The notes under the pieces: model-generated | The model's input: the letters and a program-made list of their open reading frames with translations, nothing else | Database searches by the model: none | What the model was told of the DNA's origin: nothing | Part shown: positions 12,782 through 14,594 of the stretch, one piece after another | Position numbering within the stretch: position 1 is the stretch's first letter | How the letters are laid out: the number at the start of each line of letters is the position of its first letter | NCBI GenBank assembly: GCA_050743625.1 | Contig: JBOGED010000559.1 | Location: forward strand, 1-14,594 | From: JBOGED01 sp050743625 | Lineage (GTDB): Bacteria > Actinomycetota > Nitriliruptoria > Euzebyales > Egibacteraceae | Direction of reading: 5' to 3' | Length of the DNA: 14,594 bases | Made by a program: the position numbers and the translations under genes

Positions 12782-13705
12782 ATGACCACTGCGATCTCGA
12801 CCTCCGGCCTGGTCAAGTCATTCGGCCGGACCCGCGCGCTGGACGGGCTCGACCTCTCGGTAGCCACCGGTGAGGTGCACGGCTTCCTCGGACCGAACGG
12901 CGCCGGCAAGACCACGACGCTCCGGATCGTGCTCGGCCTGATCCGCGCCGACGCTGGCCAGGCCCAGCTGCTCGGCGGTGACCCGTGGCGCGACGCCGCC
13001 GCGTTGCACCGGCGCCTGGCCTACGTGCCCGGCGACGTGACGCTGTGGCCCAACCTGTCCGGCGGCGAGGTCATCGACCTGATCGGCCGGCTGCGCGGTG
13101 GGCTCGACCCACGCCGCCGCGCCGATCTGCTCGAGCGGTTCGCGCTGGACCCGAGGAAGAGATGCCGCACGTACTCCAAAGGCAACCGGCAGAAGGTCGC
13201 GCTGATCGCCGCGCTGGCCTCCGACGTCGAGCTGCTGCTCCTGGACGAGCCCACCTCGGGGCTGGACCCGCTGATGGAGGCGGTGTTCCGCGACTGCATC
13301 GCCCTGGAGCGCCGCAACGGCAGGACCGTGCTGCTGTCCAGCCACATCCTGGCCGAGGTCGAGGCGCTGTGCGACCGGGTCAGCATCATTCGCGACGGCC
13401 GGACCGTAGAGAGCGGAACACTCGCCGAGCTGCGCCACCTGACCCGCACCTCGATCTCGGCCGAGCTGGCGAACCCCCCGTCGGGGCTGGCCGAGCTGCC
13501 CGGCGTGCACGACCTCCACGTCGACGGCACCCGGGTGCGCTGCCAGGTCGACACCGCCGCGCTGGACGGCGTCCTCCGCCACCTCACCACGGCAGGCGTG
13601 CGCAGCCTGACCAGCCAGCCGCCGACCCTGGAGGAGCTCTTCCTACGCCACTACCGGACCGAGGAGCGCGACCGGCCGGCCCAGCCGGCGGAGATCTCCC
13701 GATGA
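12782..13705 (+). CDS. ABC transporter ATP-binding protein (antibiotic/multidrug exporter type)
   Basis: A 307-residue ATPase of the ABC-2 exporter class. Walker A GPNGAGKTT is at 37-45, the signature-like YSKGNRQKVAL at 131-141, Walker B LLLLDEPTSGLD at 151-162, and the switch histidine in SSHIL at about 188. The usual Q-loop glutamine is missing: the segment reads YVPGDVTLWPNLSGGE. The signature has KGNRQ rather than SGGQ. Both traits, as far as I know, are common in this exporter subfamily. The C-terminal 90 residues form the accessory region seen in DrrA-like proteins. The ATG at 12782 is chosen because it sits 7 bases after the -10 box and begins the normal family N-terminus; ATGs at 12770 and 12773 overlap that box. 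The stop overlaps the permease start (ATGA). Confidence 0.92.
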   Translation: MTTAISTSGLVKSFGRTRALDGLDLSVATGEVHGFLGPNGAGKTTTLRIVLGLIRADAGQAQLLGGDPWRDAAALHRRLAYVPGDVTLWPNLSGGEVIDLIGRLRGGLDPRRRADLLERFALDPRKRCRTYSKGNRQKVALIAALASDVELLLLDEPTSGLDPLMEAVFRDCIALERRNGRTVLLSSHILAEVEALCDRVSIIRDGRTVESGTLAELRHLTRTSISAELANPPSGLAELPGVHDLHVDGTRVRCQVDTAALDGVLRHLTTAGVRSLTSQPPTLEELFLRHYRTEERDRPAQPAEISR

Positions 13706-14594
13706 ACACCCTTGCCGGCACCGGCGCCCTGATCCGGCTGGCCCTGCGGCGCGACCGGATCGTACTGCCGCTCTGGGTCTCGCTGCTGGCAGCCGCCCCG
13801 ATCGGCTACGCGGCCAGCACCCCCCAGCTGTACCCCACCCCCCAGCTCCTCCAGTCGTTCGCCGATCAGATGGCCGCCAACCCGGCGATACGCGCGCTGG
13901 TCGGCCCGGTGTTCGCTCCGACCATCGGCGGGCTGGCCGCGTGGCGGTGGGGTGTCAACGCGGTGCTCTTGACGGGGGTGGCGAGCATGCTCACCGTGAT
14001 CCGTCACACCCGGACCGAGGAGCAGGCGGGACGGCGTGAGCTGGTGAGCTCGACCGCCGTCGGTCGCCATGCGGCGTTGTCGGCGGCCCTGGCGGTGACG
14101 GTCGGCGCCGACCTGATGGTGGGCGCACTCGTCACGTGCGGGCTGATCGGCCTCGGGCTCCCGGTTGCCGGGTCCGTCGCGCTGGGGCTGATCATGGCCG
14201 CCGGCGGAGGGTTGTTCGCCGCGGCCGCGGGCGCTGCCGCGCAGCTGACGCCGAGCACGCGCACCGCGAAGGGCATCGTGGGAGCGGTCCTGGCCCTGTC
14301 CTACCTGGTACGCGCCGTCGGTGACGGCAGCGGGCGCCACGAGCTGTCCTGGCTGTCCCCGATCGGTTGGGGACAGCGCATCCAACCCTTCGTCGGCGAA
14401 CGTTGGTGGGTTCTCACGTTGTTCGCCGGCACGGGCCTCGCGTTCGCGGCCTCGGCCTACGCGCTGTCCTCGCGACGGGATCTGGGCGCGGGGCTCCTGC
14501 CACCACGGCTCGGCCCGGCGACGGCGTCGCCGGGGCTGTGTAGCCCGCTCGCCCTCTCCTGGCGGCTGCACCGCGGCACGCTGCTCGCATGGAC
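13702..14594 (+). CDS. ABC transporter permease, partial at window end
   Basis: The reading frame opens at the ATG overlapping the ATPase stop by four bases and stays open for 297 codons to the window end. Hydrophobic segments alternate with the start LIRLALRRDRIVLPLWVSLLA. It has LLTGVASMLTVIRHTRTEEQAGRRELVSS, several further membrane spans, and LSWLSPIGWGQRIQPF. The R-TR-EE-GR-EL-SS block and the SWLSPIGW motif fit the long (about 530-residue) ABC-2 permeases that pair with such ATPases. About half of the protein is likely missing. It would form the export channel in the cytoplasmic membrane. The cargo is unknown; a drug or metabolite is likely. Confidence 0.9.
   Translation, partial: MNTLAGTGALIRLALRRDRIVLPLWVSLLAAAPIGYAASTPQLYPTPQLLQSFADQMAANPAIRALVGPVFAPTIGGLAAWRWGVNAVLLTGVASMLTVIRHTRTEEQAGRRELVSSTAVGRHAALSAALAVTVGADLMVGALVTCGLIGLGLPVAGSVALGLIMAAGGGLFAAAAGAAAQLTPSTRTAKGIVGAVLALSYLVRAVGDGSGRHELSWLSPIGWGQRIQPFVGERWWVLTLFAGTGLAFAASAYALSSRRDLGAGLLPPRLGPATASPGLCSPLALSWRLHRGTLLAW

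Noticed and set aside
13651..14571. A 306-codon minus-strand open frame opposite the ABC permease
   Set aside because: Low-complexity arginine/glutamine/glycine composition without motifs. The plus strand reads as a membrane permease and overlaps the ATPase stop in the usual ATGA manner.
1..14594. CRISPR array or insertion sequence
   Set aside because: No regularly spaced direct repeats and no transposase motifs were seen. The palindromes at 2850-2956 and 10421-10466 are not arrays and do not flank a transposase.

Overview
The window is high-GC DNA with GTG starts, probable leaderless transcripts and gene families typical of Actinomycetota (an actinomycete). I cannot name the genus from the sequence. 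It reads as accessory chromosome: short gene groups, many with their own regulator next door, separated by gene debris and palindromic intergenic DNA.

Left part (1-3030). The decayed remnant of a PD-(D/E)XK endonuclease-like gene (minus strand) lies upstream of a tRNA-Ala(GGC). Then come a SAM methyltransferase and an acetamidase/formamidase-family hydrolase, which ends in a clean hairpin. The following gene-poor gap holds two related palindromic elements built on the same TTTCCTCCG/CGGAGGAAA arms.

Oxidation cassette (3031-6419). A TetR regulator is divergent from a cytochrome P450, a 3Fe-4S ferredoxin (4-bp overlap) and a class A flavin monooxygenase. One inverted repeat, ATTGCA-N5-TGCAAT, covers the -35 elements of both divergent promoters. 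This suggests one TetR switch for the whole cassette and for itself. A scrambled S9-peptidase pseudogene follows (about 6482-6980), with part of the coding sequence inverted.

Amide-bond cluster (7032-9950). A GCS2/YbdK carboxylate-amine ligase is divergent from an ATP-grasp ligase and a class I glutamine amidotransferase that are probably translationally coupled. The ATP-grasp protein resembles the C-terminal ligase half of N-acetylglutaminylglutamine synthetase but lacks the acetyltransferase half. Together the three look like a pathway for a small gamma-glutamyl or amidated peptide metabolite of unknown identity. This is the best candidate here for an undescribed system.

Right part (9868-14594). 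A DUF3291 gene overlaps the amidotransferase tail to tail. A perfect 46-bp palindrome separates it from a second TetR gene, which is divergent from a small DUF4383-like membrane protein with a candidate operator in between. A DinB/DUF664 protein and a GbsR/MarR-like regulator follow on the minus strand. The latter is divergent from an ABC exporter (ATPase plus a permease cut by the window end), again with an inverted repeat over the promoter and a probably leaderless start.
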